Assembly (NCBI RefSeq): GCF_021271205.1
Contig: NZ_JAIWKS010000010.1
Span: forward strand, 159,210 to 223,209
Length of the DNA: 64,000 nucleotides
Direction of reading: 5' to 3'
From: Pseudomonas uvaldensis
GTDB lineage: Bacteria; Pseudomonadota; Gammaproteobacteria; Pseudomonadales; Pseudomonadaceae
The notes beneath the pieces are model-generated. The model made no database searches, was not told the origin of the DNA, and saw only the letters and a program-made list of their open reading frames with translations. Below are positions 23,208 to 32,367 of this stretch, piece after piece. Each line of letters opens with the position of its first letter. The stretch's first letter is position 1. A program made the position numbers and the translations under genes.

Positions 23208-23516
23208 ATGCCTGCTATCCCTCTCGAGCATGGTCTGGCGGTTGCCGGCATCCTGTTCTGCCTCGGTCTGGTCGGCCTGATGGTCCGCCGCAACATTCTG
23301 TTCGTGCTGATGAGCCTGGAGGTCATGATGAATGCCTCCGCCCTGGCCTTCATCGTTGCGGGCGCCCGCTGGGCCCAGCCGGATGGACAGATCATGTTCA
23401 TCCTGGTGATCAGCCTGGCAGCCGCCGAGGCCAGTATCGGCCTGGCGATCCTGTTGCAGCTGTACCGCCGCTTCCACACTCTCGATATCGACGCTGCCAG
23501 CGAGATGCGCGGATGA
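23208..23516 (+). CDS. nuoK: NADH-quinone oxidoreductase subunit K
   Basis: 102-aa three-helix antiporter-like subunit. Conserved glutamates in [11 protein letters not shown] and [11 protein letters not shown] line the proton path. The start [12 protein letters not shown] at 23208 fits the family length; 19 in-frame codons upstream overlap nuoJ and are not part of the gene. The stop overlaps nuoL (ATGA). Confidence 0.95.
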
Positions 23517-25366
23517 ACCTACTCTTTCTGACTTTCGTATTTCCTCTCATCGGTTTCCTGCTGCTGTCGTTCTCCCGTGGACGCTGGTCGGAAAACCTCT
23601 CGGCGCTGGTTGGCGTCGGTTCCATCGGTCTGTCCGCCATTGTCGCGGCCTACGTGATCTGGCAATTCAACGTCGCGCCACCTGAAGGCGGCGCGTATGC
23701 CCAGGTGCTGTGGCAGTGGATGGCGGTGGAAGGCTTCAAGCCGAGCTTCACCCTGTACCTGGACGGCCTGTCGGTCACCATGCTGGGCGTGGTGGTCGGC
23801 GTGGGTTTCCTGATCCACCTGTTCGCTTCCTGGTACATGCGCGGCGAAGCCGGTTACTCGCGTTTCTTCGCCTACACCAACCTGTTCATCGCCAGCATGC
23901 TGTTCCTGGTGCTCGGCGATAACCTGTTGTTCGTGTACTTCGGCTGGGAAGGCGTGGGCCTGTGCTCGTACCTGTTGATCGGTTTCTACTACAGCAACCG
24001 CAACAACGGTAACGCGGCACTGAAAGCGTTCATCGTGACCCGGATCGGCGACGTGTTCATGGCCATCGGCCTGTTCATCCTGTTCCAGCAACTGGGCACG
24101 CTGAACATCCAGGAACTGCTGGTGCGTGCGCCCGAGCACTTCAAGGCCGGTGACTTCTGGATCGTCCTGGCGACCCTGATGCTGCTGGGCGGTGCCGTCG
24201 GTAAATCCGCGCAACTGCCGCTGCAGACCTGGTTGGCGGACGCAATGGCCGGTCCTACGCCGGTTTCGGCGCTGATCCACGCGGCCACCATGGTCACCGC
24301 GGGCGTCTACCTGATCGCCCGTACCCATGGCCTGTTCGCCCTGGCGCCGGACATCCTGCACCTGGTGGGCATCGTCGGTGGCGTGACCCTGGTACTGGCC
24401 GGCTTTGCCGCCCTGGTGCAGACCGACATCAAGCGGATCCTCGCCTACTCGACCATGAGCCAGATCGGCTACATGTTCCTAGCCTTGGGCGTCGGCGCCT
24501 GGGAAGGCGCGATCTTCCACCTGATGACCCACGCGTTCTTCAAGGCCCTGCTGTTCCTGGCCTCCGGTGCAGTGATCGTGGCCTGCCACCACGAACAGAA
24601 CATCTTCAAAATGGGCGGCCTGTGGAAGAAGCTGCCACTGGCCTACGCCAGCTTCATCGTCGGCGGCGCGGCCCTGGCGGCCCTGCCACTGGTGACCGCC
24701 GGCTTCTACTCCAAGGACGAGATCCTCTGGGAAGCGTTCGCCAGCGGCAACCAGGGGCTGCTCTACGCAGGCCTGGTGGGTGCGTTCATGACCTCGCTGT
24801 ACACCTTCCGCCTGATCTTCATCGCGTTCCATGGTGAAGCCAAGACCGAAGCCCACGCCGGCCACGGAATCGCCCATTGGCTGCCACTGTCGGTGCTGAT
24901 CGTGCTGTCGACTTTCGTCGGCGCAATGATCACCCCACCGCTGCACGGCGTGCTGCCGCAAAGCGTCGGCCATGCCGGCGGCGAAGCCAAGCACAGCCTG
25001 GAAATCGCCTCGGGCGCCATCGCCCTGGCCGGTATCCTGCTGTCCGCCCTGCTGTTCCTGGGCAAGCGTCGTTTCGTCACCGCCATCGCCAACAGCGGCC
25101 TCGGCCGTGTCCTTTCGGCCTGGTGGTTCGCCGCCTGGGGCTTCGACTGGATCTACGACAAACTGTTCGTCAAGCCATACCTTGCGATCAGCCACATTCT
25201 GCGCAAAGACCCGCTCGACCAGACCATTGGCCTGATCCCGCGCATGGCCAAGGGCGGCCACACTGCCCTGAGCCGTACCGAGACCGGTCAATTGCGTTGG
25301 TATGCGGCTTCCATGGCGGCTGGCGCCGTGCTGGTTATCGGCGCCATCGTGCTGGTAGCGGTCTGA
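23513..25366 (+). CDS. nuoL: NADH-quinone oxidoreductase subunit L
   Basis: 617-aa Mrp-antiporter-like proton-pumping subunit at the tip of the membrane arm, ending with the long lateral helix. Family hallmarks [18 protein letters not shown] with the key glutamate, and the lysine helix [20 protein letters not shown], are intact, as is [12 protein letters not shown]. The length matches E. coli NuoL closely. Confidence 0.97.
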
Positions 25367-25405
25367 TATGAACCTTGCGAACTTGCGAAAGGAAACGAGC
25401 CCGTC

Positions 25406-26938
25406 ATGATTCTGCCCTGGCTAATCCTGATCCCCTTTATCGGCGGCCTGTTGTGCTGGATCGCGGAGCGCTCCAGCTCCACGCTCCCGCGCTGGATTGC
25501 GCTGCTGACCATGTCCCTGGAACTCGCACTCGGCCTCTGGCTGTGGGCGACCGGCGACTATTCGTTGGCCCCTGCCCCGGGTGCCAATCCGACCTGGGCG
25601 CTTGAATTCAAGCACCTGTGGATCGAGCGCTTCGGCATCAGCGTGCACCTGGCCCTCGACGGCCTGTCGCTGCTGATGATCCTGCTGACCGGCCTGCTGG
25701 GTATCCTCTCGGTCCTCTGCTCCTGGAAAGAGATCCAGCGCCACGTCGGCTTCTTCCACCTGAACCTGATGTGGATCCTGGGCGGTGTCGTCGGCGTGTT
25801 CCTGGCGCTGGACCTGTTCATGTTCTTCTTCTTCTGGGAAATGATGCTGGTGCCGATGTACTTCCTCATCGCGCTCTGGGGTCACAGCTCGGCGGACGGC
25901 AAGAAAACCCGGATCTACGCGGCGACCAAGTTCTTCATCTTCACCCAGGCTTCCGGCCTGATCATGCTGGTGGCGATCCTCGGTCTGGTACTGGTCAACT
26001 TCAACAACACCGGCGTGATTACCTTCAACTACGCCGACCTGTTGAAAGTGCAGATGTCGCGCACCACCGAGTACGTGCTGATGCTGGGCTTCTTCATCGC
26101 CTTCGCGGTGAAGCTGCCGGTCGTGCCGCTGCACTCCTGGCTGCCGGACGCCCACGCCCAGGCACCGACCGCGGGTTCCGTGGACCTGGCCGGTATCCTG
26201 CTCAAGACCGCGGCCTATGGCCTGCTGCGCTTCGCCTTGCCGATGTTCCCCAACGCCTCGGCCGAGTTCGCGCCGATCGCCATGACCCTGGGCCTGATCG
26301 GGATCTTCTACGGTGCCTTCCTGGCGTTCGCCCAGACCGACATCAAGCGTCTGATCGCCTTCTCCAGCGTCTCGCACATGGGCTTCGTGCTGATCGGCAT
26401 CTACTCCGGCAGCCAGTTGGCCCTGCAAGGCGCGGTGATCCAGATGCTGGCCCACGGCCTGTCGGCAGCGGCGCTGTTTATCCTCAGTGGCCAGTTGTAC
26501 GAACGCCTGCACACCCGCGACATGCGTGAGATGGGTGGCGTGTGGTCGCGCATCGCTTACCTGCCGGCCATCAGCCTGTTCTTCGCAGCCGCTTCCCTGG
26601 GCTTGCCGGGTACCGGCAACTTCGTCGGCGAGTTCCTGATCCTGATCGGTACCTTCGTCAGTTCGCCATGGATCATCGCTATCGCCACCTCTGGCCTGGT
26701 GTTTGGTTCGGTCTACTCGCTGATCATGATCCACCGCGCCTACTTCGGCCCGTCCAAGTCGGACGAAGTGCTGCGTGGCATGGACGGTCGCGAACTGATC
26801 ATGGTGCTCGGCCTTGCGGTGCTGCTGATTTACCTCGGCGTTTACCCGCAACCGTTCCTCGACACCTCTGCCGCCACGATGCATGGCGTGCAGCAGTGGC
26901 TCGGCACCGCCTTCTCTCAACTCGCTTCGGCCCGGTAA
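25406..26938 (+). CDS. nuoM: NADH-quinone oxidoreductase subunit M
   Basis: 510-aa proton-pumping antiporter-like subunit. The catalytic glutamate helix (FFFWEMMLVPMYFLIALWG) and the lysine helix (FAVKLPVVPLHSWLPDAHAQ) are visible. It starts at ATG 25406, 39 bases after nuoL, with AAAGGAAACGAG upstream. A 7-base gap precedes nuoN. Confidence 0.97.
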   Translation: MILPWLILIPFIGGLLCWIAERSSSTLPRWIALLTMSLELALGLWLWATGDYSLAPAPGANPTWALEFKHLWIERFGISVHLALDGLSLLMILLTGLLGILSVLCSWKEIQRHVGFFHLNLMWILGGVVGVFLALDLFMFFFFWEMMLVPMYFLIALWGHSSADGKKTRIYAATKFFIFTQASGLIMLVAILGLVLVNFNNTGVITFNYADLLKVQMSRTTEYVLMLGFFIAFAVKLPVVPLHSWLPDAHAQAPTAGSVDLAGILLKTAAYGLLRFALPMFPNASAEFAPIAMTLGLIGIFYGAFLAFAQTDIKRLIAFSSVSHMGFVLIGIYSGSQLALQGAVIQMLAHGLSAAALFILSGQLYERLHTRDMREMGGVWSRIAYLPAISLFFAAASLGLPGTGNFVGEFLILIGTFVSSPWIIAIATSGLVFGSVYSLIMIHRAYFGPSKSDEVLRGMDGRELIMVLGLAVLLIYLGVYPQPFLDTSAATMHGVQQWLGTAFSQLASAR

Positions 26939-26945
26939 GAGCGCT

Positions 26946-28409
26946 ATGGAATTCACGATTCAACACTTTATCGCGCTTGCGCCGCTGTTGATCACCAGCG
27001 CCACGATCCTCGTGGTGATGCTGGCGATCGCCTGGCGCCGCAATCACTCCCAGACTTTCCTGCTGTCGGTGGCGGGGTTGAACCTGGCCTTACTGTCAAT
27101 CCTGCCGGCCCTGAAAGTCGCTCCATTGGCGGTCACCCCGCTGATCCAGATCGACAGTTTCGCCTGCCTGTACATGGCGCTGATCCTCGTCGCCACCCTC
27201 GCCTGCGTCACCCTCGCCCATGCCTACCTCGGTGATGGCGGTTCGGGTTACCCGGGCAACCGCGAAGAACTGTACCTGCTGATCCTGATGGCTGCCGCCG
27301 GTGGCCTGGTCCTGGTCGGCGCCCAGCACCTGGCGAGCCTGTTCATCGGTCTGGAACTGCTGTCGGTGCCGGTCTATGGCCTGGTGGCCTACGCCTTCTT
27401 CAACAAGCGCTCCCTGGAAGCCGGCATCAAATACATGGTGTTGTCGGCGGCCGGTTCCGCGTTCCTGTTGTTCGGTATGGCGTTGCTGTACGCAGAGGCC
27501 GGCACCCTGAACTTCGTCGGCATTGGCCAGGCCCTGGCGGCCACTGGCCTGCCTAGCCCGATTGCGCAACTGGGCCTGGGCATGATGCTGATCGGCCTGG
27601 CGTTCAAACTGTCGCTGGTGCCCTTCCACCTCTGGACCCCGGACGTCTACGAAGGCGCCCCGGCGCCGGTGGCGGCATTCCTCGCCACCGCGTCGAAAGT
27701 GGCAGTGTTCGCGGTGATGGTGCGACTGTTCCAGATCTCGCCAGTGGCCAGCAGCGGTGTGTTGAGCAACGTACTGACCCTCATCGCCATTGCGTCGATC
27801 CTGTTCGGTAACCTGCTGGCACTGACCCAGAGCAACCTCAAGCGTCTGTTGGGTTATTCGTCCATCGCCCACTTCGGTTACCTGCTGATTGCCCTGATCG
27901 CCAGCAAAGGCCTGGCCGTGGAAGCCATCGGCGTGTACCTGGTCACCTACGTGATCACCAGCCTCGGCGCCTTCGGCGTGATCACCCTGATGTCCTCGCC
28001 GTACAACGGCCGCGACGCCGATGCCCTGTATGAGTACCGTGGTCTGTTCTGGCGCCGTCCGTACCTGACTGCCGTGCTGACCGTGATGATGCTGTCCCTG
28101 GCCGGCATCCCGCTGACCGCCGGCTTCATCGGTAAGTTCTACATCATCGCCACCGGCGTCGAGGCCCACCAATGGTGGCTGGTCGGCTCCCTGGTGCTGG
28201 GCAGTGCCATCGGCGTGTTCTACTACCTGCGTGTCATGGTCACCCTGTACCTGATGGAACCGAACCTGCGTCGTCACGATGCCGAGCTGCACTGGGAACA
28301 AAAGGCAGGCGGCGTGATGCTGCTGGCCATCGCCGTACTGGCGTTCTTCCTCGGTGTGTATCCGCAGCCGTTGCTGACCCTGGTCCAACAGGCTGGCCTG
28401 ACGGGCTGA
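26946..28409 (+). CDS. nuoN: NADH-quinone oxidoreductase subunit N
   Basis: 487-aa third antiporter-like subunit. LFIGLELLSVPVYGLVAY with the key glutamate and FKLSLVPFHLWTPDVYEGAP are intact. The start MEFTIQHFIALAPLL at 26946 is used; an upstream in-frame start would overlap nuoM by 56 bases. This is the last gene of the operon, closed by a strong terminator 20 bases downstream. Confidence 0.97.
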   Translation: MEFTIQHFIALAPLLITSATILVVMLAIAWRRNHSQTFLLSVAGLNLALLSILPALKVAPLAVTPLIQIDSFACLYMALILVATLACVTLAHAYLGDGGSGYPGNREELYLLILMAAAGGLVLVGAQHLASLFIGLELLSVPVYGLVAYAFFNKRSLEAGIKYMVLSAAGSAFLLFGMALLYAEAGTLNFVGIGQALAATGLPSPIAQLGLGMMLIGLAFKLSLVPFHLWTPDVYEGAPAPVAAFLATASKVAVFAVMVRLFQISPVASSGVLSNVLTLIAIASILFGNLLALTQSNLKRLLGYSSIAHFGYLLIALIASKGLAVEAIGVYLVTYVITSLGAFGVITLMSSPYNGRDADALYEYRGLFWRRPYLTAVLTVMMLSLAGIPLTAGFIGKFYIIATGVEAHQWWLVGSLVLGSAIGVFYYLRVMVTLYLMEPNLRRHDAELHWEQKAGGVMLLAIAVLAFFLGVYPQPLLTLVQQAGLTG

Positions 28410-28429
28410 TTGCCCAAACGGTGTAGTTG

Positions 28430-28462
28430 AAAAACCCGTATCGCGAGATGCGGGTTTTTTTA
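28430..28462 (+). terminator. Terminator of the nuo operon
   Basis: AAAAACCCG-TATCGCGAGATG-CGGGTTTTTTT: G+C stem with A flank and seven T, shortly after nuoN. The inner bases (ATCGCGAGAT) can extend the stem. Confidence 0.93.
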
Positions 28463-28546
28463 TGGCTGGATGTTTGGTCGTTCGCACATGAATTGCTGAG
28501 GGGCGAGAGCCCACTTATCACATCCACTTGGTTGACACTCTGTCTT

Positions 28547-28568
28547 CGCGAGCAAGCCCGCTCCCACA
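28547..28568. repeat. Single REP unit
   Basis: CGCGAGCAAGCCCGCTCCCACA, one arm of the REPIN family found elsewhere in the window, without a partner nearby. It lies 54 bp before the start of the oxidoreductase gene. Confidence 0.8.
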
Positions 28569-28621
28569 TAGGGGTCGGTGTATTCTTTCGAGAGCTGTTT
28601 GGGAGATCCGAGGAGAATGAG

Positions 28622-29728
28622 TTGAACGTCGATGTGGAATGCGTAGTGGTCGGCGCGGGCGTTGTCGGCCTTGCCGTGGCGCGGGAAATGGCCCTCGCCG
28701 GTCATGAAGTGCTGCTGATCGAAGCCGGCGCGGCCATTGGCACAGGGATCAGTTCACGTAACTCCGAGGTGATCCACGCGGGCATCTACTACCCACCGGG
28801 CAGCCTAAAGGCGCAGTTGTGCGTCGAGGGGCGGCGTAGGCTGTACGCTTATTGTGAAATCCACGGCGTAGAGACCCGCCGCCTCGGCAAGTTGATCGTC
28901 GCCCGGGATCAGGCACAAGTGGCAGGCCTGAAGGCATTGCTTGAACGCGGCTTGGCCAATGGGGTGGACGACCTGCGCCTGCTCGACCAGAAACAGGCGC
29001 AGGCTCTGGAACCGGCGCTGGCCTGCGTCGCCGCCGTGTATTCGCCCTCCACCGGGATCGTGGACTCTCATGCCCTGATGCTGGCCTTGCAAGGCGATGC
29101 CGAAGCGGCCGGAGCGAATGTCGTGTTCCACGCACCGTTGTTGCGGGCCAGCATCCACGTCGGGTACTTCATGCTGGAAGTGGGTGGAGCGGCACCGATG
29201 AGCTTGACCTGCCGCCAACTGATCAACGCGGCAGGCCTCCAGGCCCCGGCCCTTGCCCGCTGCATGGAAGGGGTGCCACCCCCATCGGTGCCCGATGACT
29301 ATTTATGCAAGGGTAATTACTTCAGCCTTGCCGGACGCGCGCCCTTCCGGCACTTGATTTACCCTGCCCCGGAAGCCGCCGGCCTGGGCATTCACATGAC
29401 GCTGGACCTGGCGGGCCAGGCTCGCTTCGGCCCTGATGTGGAATGGGTCGAGCGGGAGGATTACCGGGTTGATCCGGCCCGGGCCGAGTCTTTTTACCCG
29501 GCGATCCGCGACTACTGGCCCGGCCTGCCGGACCAGTGCCTGCAACCGGCCTATAGTGGGATCCGTCCGAAAATTTCCGGCCCCGGCGATCCCGCCCGCG
29601 ACTTCCTCATCAGTGCAGAAACCGAGCACCGGGTGCCCGGTCTGATCAACCTGTTCGGCATCGAATCGCCGGGGCTGACGTCTTGCCTGGCGATGGCTGG
29701 ACGGGTACGGCAATTACTCGACAACTGA
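28622..29728 (+). CDS. FAD-dependent oxidoreductase, L-2-hydroxyglutarate oxidase-like
   Basis: 368-aa DAO-family flavoprotein. The FAD dinucleotide fold is at the N-terminus: VVVGAGVVGLAVAREMALAG, followed by SSRNSEVIHAGIYYPPGS, a pattern of the LhgO/L-2-hydroxyglutarate oxidase branch. The C-terminus has GIRPKISGPG and NLFGIESPGLTSCLAMA, the second FAD contact. I choose TTG at 28622: AGGAG sits 6 bases upstream and no suitable ATG is in frame near the FAD fold. An out-of-frame ATGAGTTGA overlaps this start. The true substrate is unproven. It stands alone between the nuo terminator and a REPIN. Confidence 0.85.
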   Translation: MNVDVECVVVGAGVVGLAVAREMALAGHEVLLIEAGAAIGTGISSRNSEVIHAGIYYPPGSLKAQLCVEGRRRLYAYCEIHGVETRRLGKLIVARDQAQVAGLKALLERGLANGVDDLRLLDQKQAQALEPALACVAAVYSPSTGIVDSHALMLALQGDAEAAGANVVFHAPLLRASIHVGYFMLEVGGAAPMSLTCRQLINAAGLQAPALARCMEGVPPPSVPDDYLCKGNYFSLAGRAPFRHLIYPAPEAAGLGIHMTLDLAGQARFGPDVEWVEREDYRVDPARAESFYPAIRDYWPGLPDQCLQPAYSGIRPKISGPGDPARDFLISAETEHRVPGLINLFGIESPGLTSCLAMAGRVRQLLDN

Positions 29729-29767
29729 CACGGAGTCTTCACGAGCCTGCACACACCCTGAATCCTC

Positions 29768-29857
29768 TGTGGGAGCGGGCTTGCTCGCGAATGCAGACGG
29801 ACATCCAACATCTTCGTCGACTGACACACCGCTTTCGCGAGCAAGCCCGCTCCCACA
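29768..29857. repeat. REPIN (two inverted REP units)
   Basis: TGTGGGAGCGGGCTTGCTCG at the left and the inverse CGAGCAAGCCCGCTCCCACA at the right, 90 bp in all. It occupies much of the 339-bp gap 29729-30067; the rest of that gap shows no gene. Confidence 0.92.
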
Positions 29858-30067
29858 AAGGGGGTTGGTCGGGGCAGCGCAAAGTGCAAGGCGCTTTACC
29901 CCCTCTTCATGCAGGCTGCACGATGATGAAAATGGCGTAGCTTTCAACTCATTGTTTTAAAAGGATTTAATAGCTCCGTCTGGCTGGCACGACCGATGCA
30001 ATCCTTGGTTAACGCGACGTCGGCGCTTGAAGCCGGCTCGTAACCGTGAATTGCCGAGGAGCTGTAT

Positions 30068-30544
30068 ATGAACGCCATCGATCTGTTGAAAGCCGACCAC
30101 GAACGCGTCAAGGGCATCCTTGCCCAGTTGAGCGAATCCACTGAACGCGGCATCAAAAAACGCACTGACCTGTTGGCGAAACTGGAAATGGAAGTGTCCA
30201 TCCATACCCGTCTGGAGGAAGAAATCCTCTATCCGGCCTTCAAGCAAGTGGGTGGCAAGGATGAGGCCGAGATGTACTACGAGGCCAAGGAAGAGCATCG
30301 CACCGTCGATTCGCTGGTGCTGCCGGACCTGAAGGCCACCGACCCTTCCCAACCGGAATTCGCAGGTCGAGTGAAGGTGGTCAAGGAACTGCTTGAACAC
30401 CATATCGAAGAAGAAGAAAAAGAAATGTTCCCTCAAGCGAAAAAACTGTTGGGCAAAGCCAGGCTGGACGCCTTGGGTGAACAGATGGAAACCATGAAAG
30501 CGCAGTACAAGAAAGAACTGAGCAGCGCAAACCTCGCTGCCTGA
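30068..30544 (+). CDS. Hemerythrin HHE-domain protein
   Basis: 158-aa four-helix protein of the hemerythrin/HHE family. Candidate iron ligands are H16 in KADHERV, the H and E in IHTRLEEEILYPAF, H in KEEHRTVD, and HHIEEEEKEMFP near residue 117. Such proteins bind a di-iron centre and are linked to O2, NO or iron handling; which applies is not visible. A GAGGAGCTGTAT ribosome site precedes the ATG. It is a single-gene unit. Confidence 0.88.
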   Translation: MNAIDLLKADHERVKGILAQLSESTERGIKKRTDLLAKLEMEVSIHTRLEEEILYPAFKQVGGKDEAEMYYEAKEEHRTVDSLVLPDLKATDPSQPEFAGRVKVVKELLEHHIEEEEKEMFPQAKKLLGKARLDALGEQMETMKAQYKKELSSANLAA

Positions 30545-30561
30545 TCGAGTACTGAGAATGC

Positions 30562-30586
30562 TTCAGCCGTCATTTGGACGGCTGAA
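30562..30586. terminator. Hairpin between hemerythrin gene and LysR gene
   Basis: TTCAGCCGTC-ATTTG-GACGGCTGAA, a 10-bp perfect stem in the convergent gap. No T-run on either side, so terminator activity is only likely by position. Confidence 0.5.
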
Positions 30587-30600
30587 TGCGTTCCGGCTTG

Positions 30601-31482
30601 CTACTGCTGCATGTGTTCGCGCAGGAACTCAATCAACGCCTGCACAGGACGCGAACTTTGTCGATGCTGCGGATAAACCGCCGAGAGTGTCAGCGGCGCA
30701 GTTTCGAAGCCCTCGAGTACCTGGACCAATCGTCCCTCCTTCAATGCATCCCCCAGGATAAACGTCGGCAGGTAGGTAATGCCCATGCCGGCGATGGCCG
30801 CATCCCGGAGCAGTTCACCGTTGTTGGCACGCATACGGCCGCCGACTTCCAGCACCAGCGGCTTGCCCCCTCCTGCGAATCGCCACTGCACCTGACGGCC
30901 GTGACCGTAAGGCAGGCAATCGTGCCCGCCCAAGTCTTCGGGCCGTGTGGGGTGGCCGTGTTTGGCGAGGTACGCCGGGCTGGCGCAGAATATCCGCTCG
31001 ATACTGGCAATGCGTCGGGCGATCAGCGTTGAGTCCTCCAGCACGCCGATTCGCAGCGCGAGGTCATAGCCCTCGCCCAGCAAATCCACGGAGCGGTCGC
31101 TCAAGTCGACCTCCACGCTGACGTCCCGGTAGCGTTGCAGAAACAACGGCAACAGGCTCCCCAGGTGCGCCACGGCGAATGACAGTGGTGCGCTGACGCG
31201 AAGGGTGCCACGGGGTTCGCTGGTCTGGCCGCTGATGCCCTGCTCCACTTGCTCGATCTCACTGAGCAGGCGCAATGCCGCTTCGTAATAGCGCTGGCCG
31301 AGGGGCGTCACGTCCAGTCGCCGCGTCGAGCGATTGAGCAGGCGTACACCGAGTCGTTGCTCCAACTCCATGAGCTTGCGGCTGACGAACTGCTTGGACA
31401 GCCCCAACTTGTCCGCTGCGGCCGTGAAACTGCCCGATTCCATGACCTGGGCAAAAATGCGCATTTCTTCGAAGGGATTCAT
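30601..31482 (-). CDS. LysR-family transcriptional regulator
   Basis: 293 aa. The N-terminal winged helix-turn-helix spans residues 1-60 (FAQVMESGSFTAAADKLGLS, then KQFVSRKLMELEQRLGVRLL), and the effector domain of PBP2 CrgA-like type follows. The closest type is the AaeR/DhcR-like group that often represses adjacent enzyme genes. Upstream on the same strand is the YcaC-like hydrolase, separated by a terminator, so the two are not simply one operon. Target unknown. Confidence 0.9.
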   Translation of the reverse strand: MNPFEEMRIFAQVMESGSFTAAADKLGLSKQFVSRKLMELEQRLGVRLLNRSTRRLDVTPLGQRYYEAALRLLSEIEQVEQGISGQTSEPRGTLRVSAPLSFAVAHLGSLLPLFLQRYRDVSVEVDLSDRSVDLLGEGYDLALRIGVLEDSTLIARRIASIERIFCASPAYLAKHGHPTRPEDLGGHDCLPYGHGRQVQWRFAGGGKPLVLEVGGRMRANNGELLRDAAIAGMGITYLPTFILGDALKEGRLVQVLEGFETAPLTLSAVYPQHRQSSRPVQALIEFLREHMQQ

Positions 31483-31544
31483 TGGAGATCCGCGGGTGGA
31501 CAGTCGGGAATTCTATAAATAGATTCAGGTTTTTCGCCAGGCAA

Positions 31545-31573
31545 AAAGATGCCCGCACAAAAGGCGGGCATCC
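31545..31573 (-). terminator. Terminator after the YcaC-like gene
   Basis: Read on the minus strand: GATGCCCGC-CTTTTGT-GCGGGCATC followed by TTTTTG. It lies just past the stop of the hydrolase at 31594. Confidence 0.9.
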
Positions 31574-31593
31574 ATTCAGCCAGGCAGCACAGC

Positions 31594-32223
31594 TTACTTG
31601 GCAGTCAGTGCCGCATAGCTGTTCATCAGGTTGCGGTAGTTCGGAATGCGCTGGGACAGCAGGTTGCCCAGGCCTTCGATGTCGTTGCGCCAGTCGCGGT
31701 GCAGCTCACAGGCCACCGAGAACCAGTTCATCATCTGCGCGCCGGCAGCGGTCATCCGTACCCAGGCGGCTTGCTGCACGGTTTCGTTGAAGGTGCCCGA
31801 GGCATCGGTGACAACGAACACATCGAAACCTTCGGCCAGGGCCGACAGGGTCGGGAATGCCACGCAGACGTCTGTCACCACGCCAGCAATGATCAGTTGC
31901 TTGCGACCGGTAGCCTTGATCGCCTTGACGAAGTCTTCGTTGTCCCAGGCATTGATCTGGCCTGGACGCGGGATATACGGCGCGTCCGGGAACATTTCCT
32001 TGAGTTCCGGCACGATCGGGCCGTTGGGGCCTTGTTCGAAGCTGGTGGTCAGGATGGTCGGCAGTTCGAAGAACTTCGCCAGGTCGGCCAGGGCCAGCAC
32101 GTTGTTCTTGAACTCGTTGGGCGAGAAGTCCTGGACCAGGGAAATCAGGCCAGTCTGGTGATCGACCAGCAGGACGACTGCATCATCTTTGTTCAGGCGG
32201 TTGTAGACAGGGGCGTTGCTCAT
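31594..32223 (-). CDS. Isochorismatase-like cysteine hydrolase, YcaC family
   Basis: 209 aa, the size of E. coli YcaC. The cysteine-hydrolase triad is visible: D in LLVDHQTGL, a lysine near residue 84, and C in IAGVVTDVCVAFPTL. YcaC-type proteins form octamers or hexadecamers; their substrate is unknown. The start MSNAPVYNRLNKDD at 32223 has GAGGAG upstream; a longer frame runs through a REPIN and is rejected. Confidence 0.9.
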   Translation of the reverse strand: MSNAPVYNRLNKDDAVVLLVDHQTGLISLVQDFSPNEFKNNVLALADLAKFFELPTILTTSFEQGPNGPIVPELKEMFPDAPYIPRPGQINAWDNEDFVKAIKATGRKQLIIAGVVTDVCVAFPTLSALAEGFDVFVVTDASGTFNETVQQAAWVRMTAAGAQMMNWFSVACELHRDWRNDIEGLGNLLSQRIPNYRNLMNSYAALTAK

Positions 32224-32257
32224 GGGATGACTCCTCAGTGTGGACGTTGTAAAACTT

Positions 32258-32347
32258 TGTGGGAGCGAGCCTGCTCGCGATGGCGGCGTGTCAGGCGACG
32301 GCGAAGCTGAATGTTCAGCCGCTTTCGCGAGCAAGCCCGCTCCCACA
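32258..32347. repeat. REPIN (two inverted REP units)
   Basis: TGTGGGAGCGAGCCTGCTCG at left and the inverse CGAGCAAGCCCGCTCCCACA at right, separated by a 50-base spacer that itself contains GCTGAATGTTCAGC. Lies between the YcaC-like gene and the amidohydrolase. Confidence 0.92.
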
Positions 32348-32367
32348 GGGGGAAATGTGTGTGTTAG

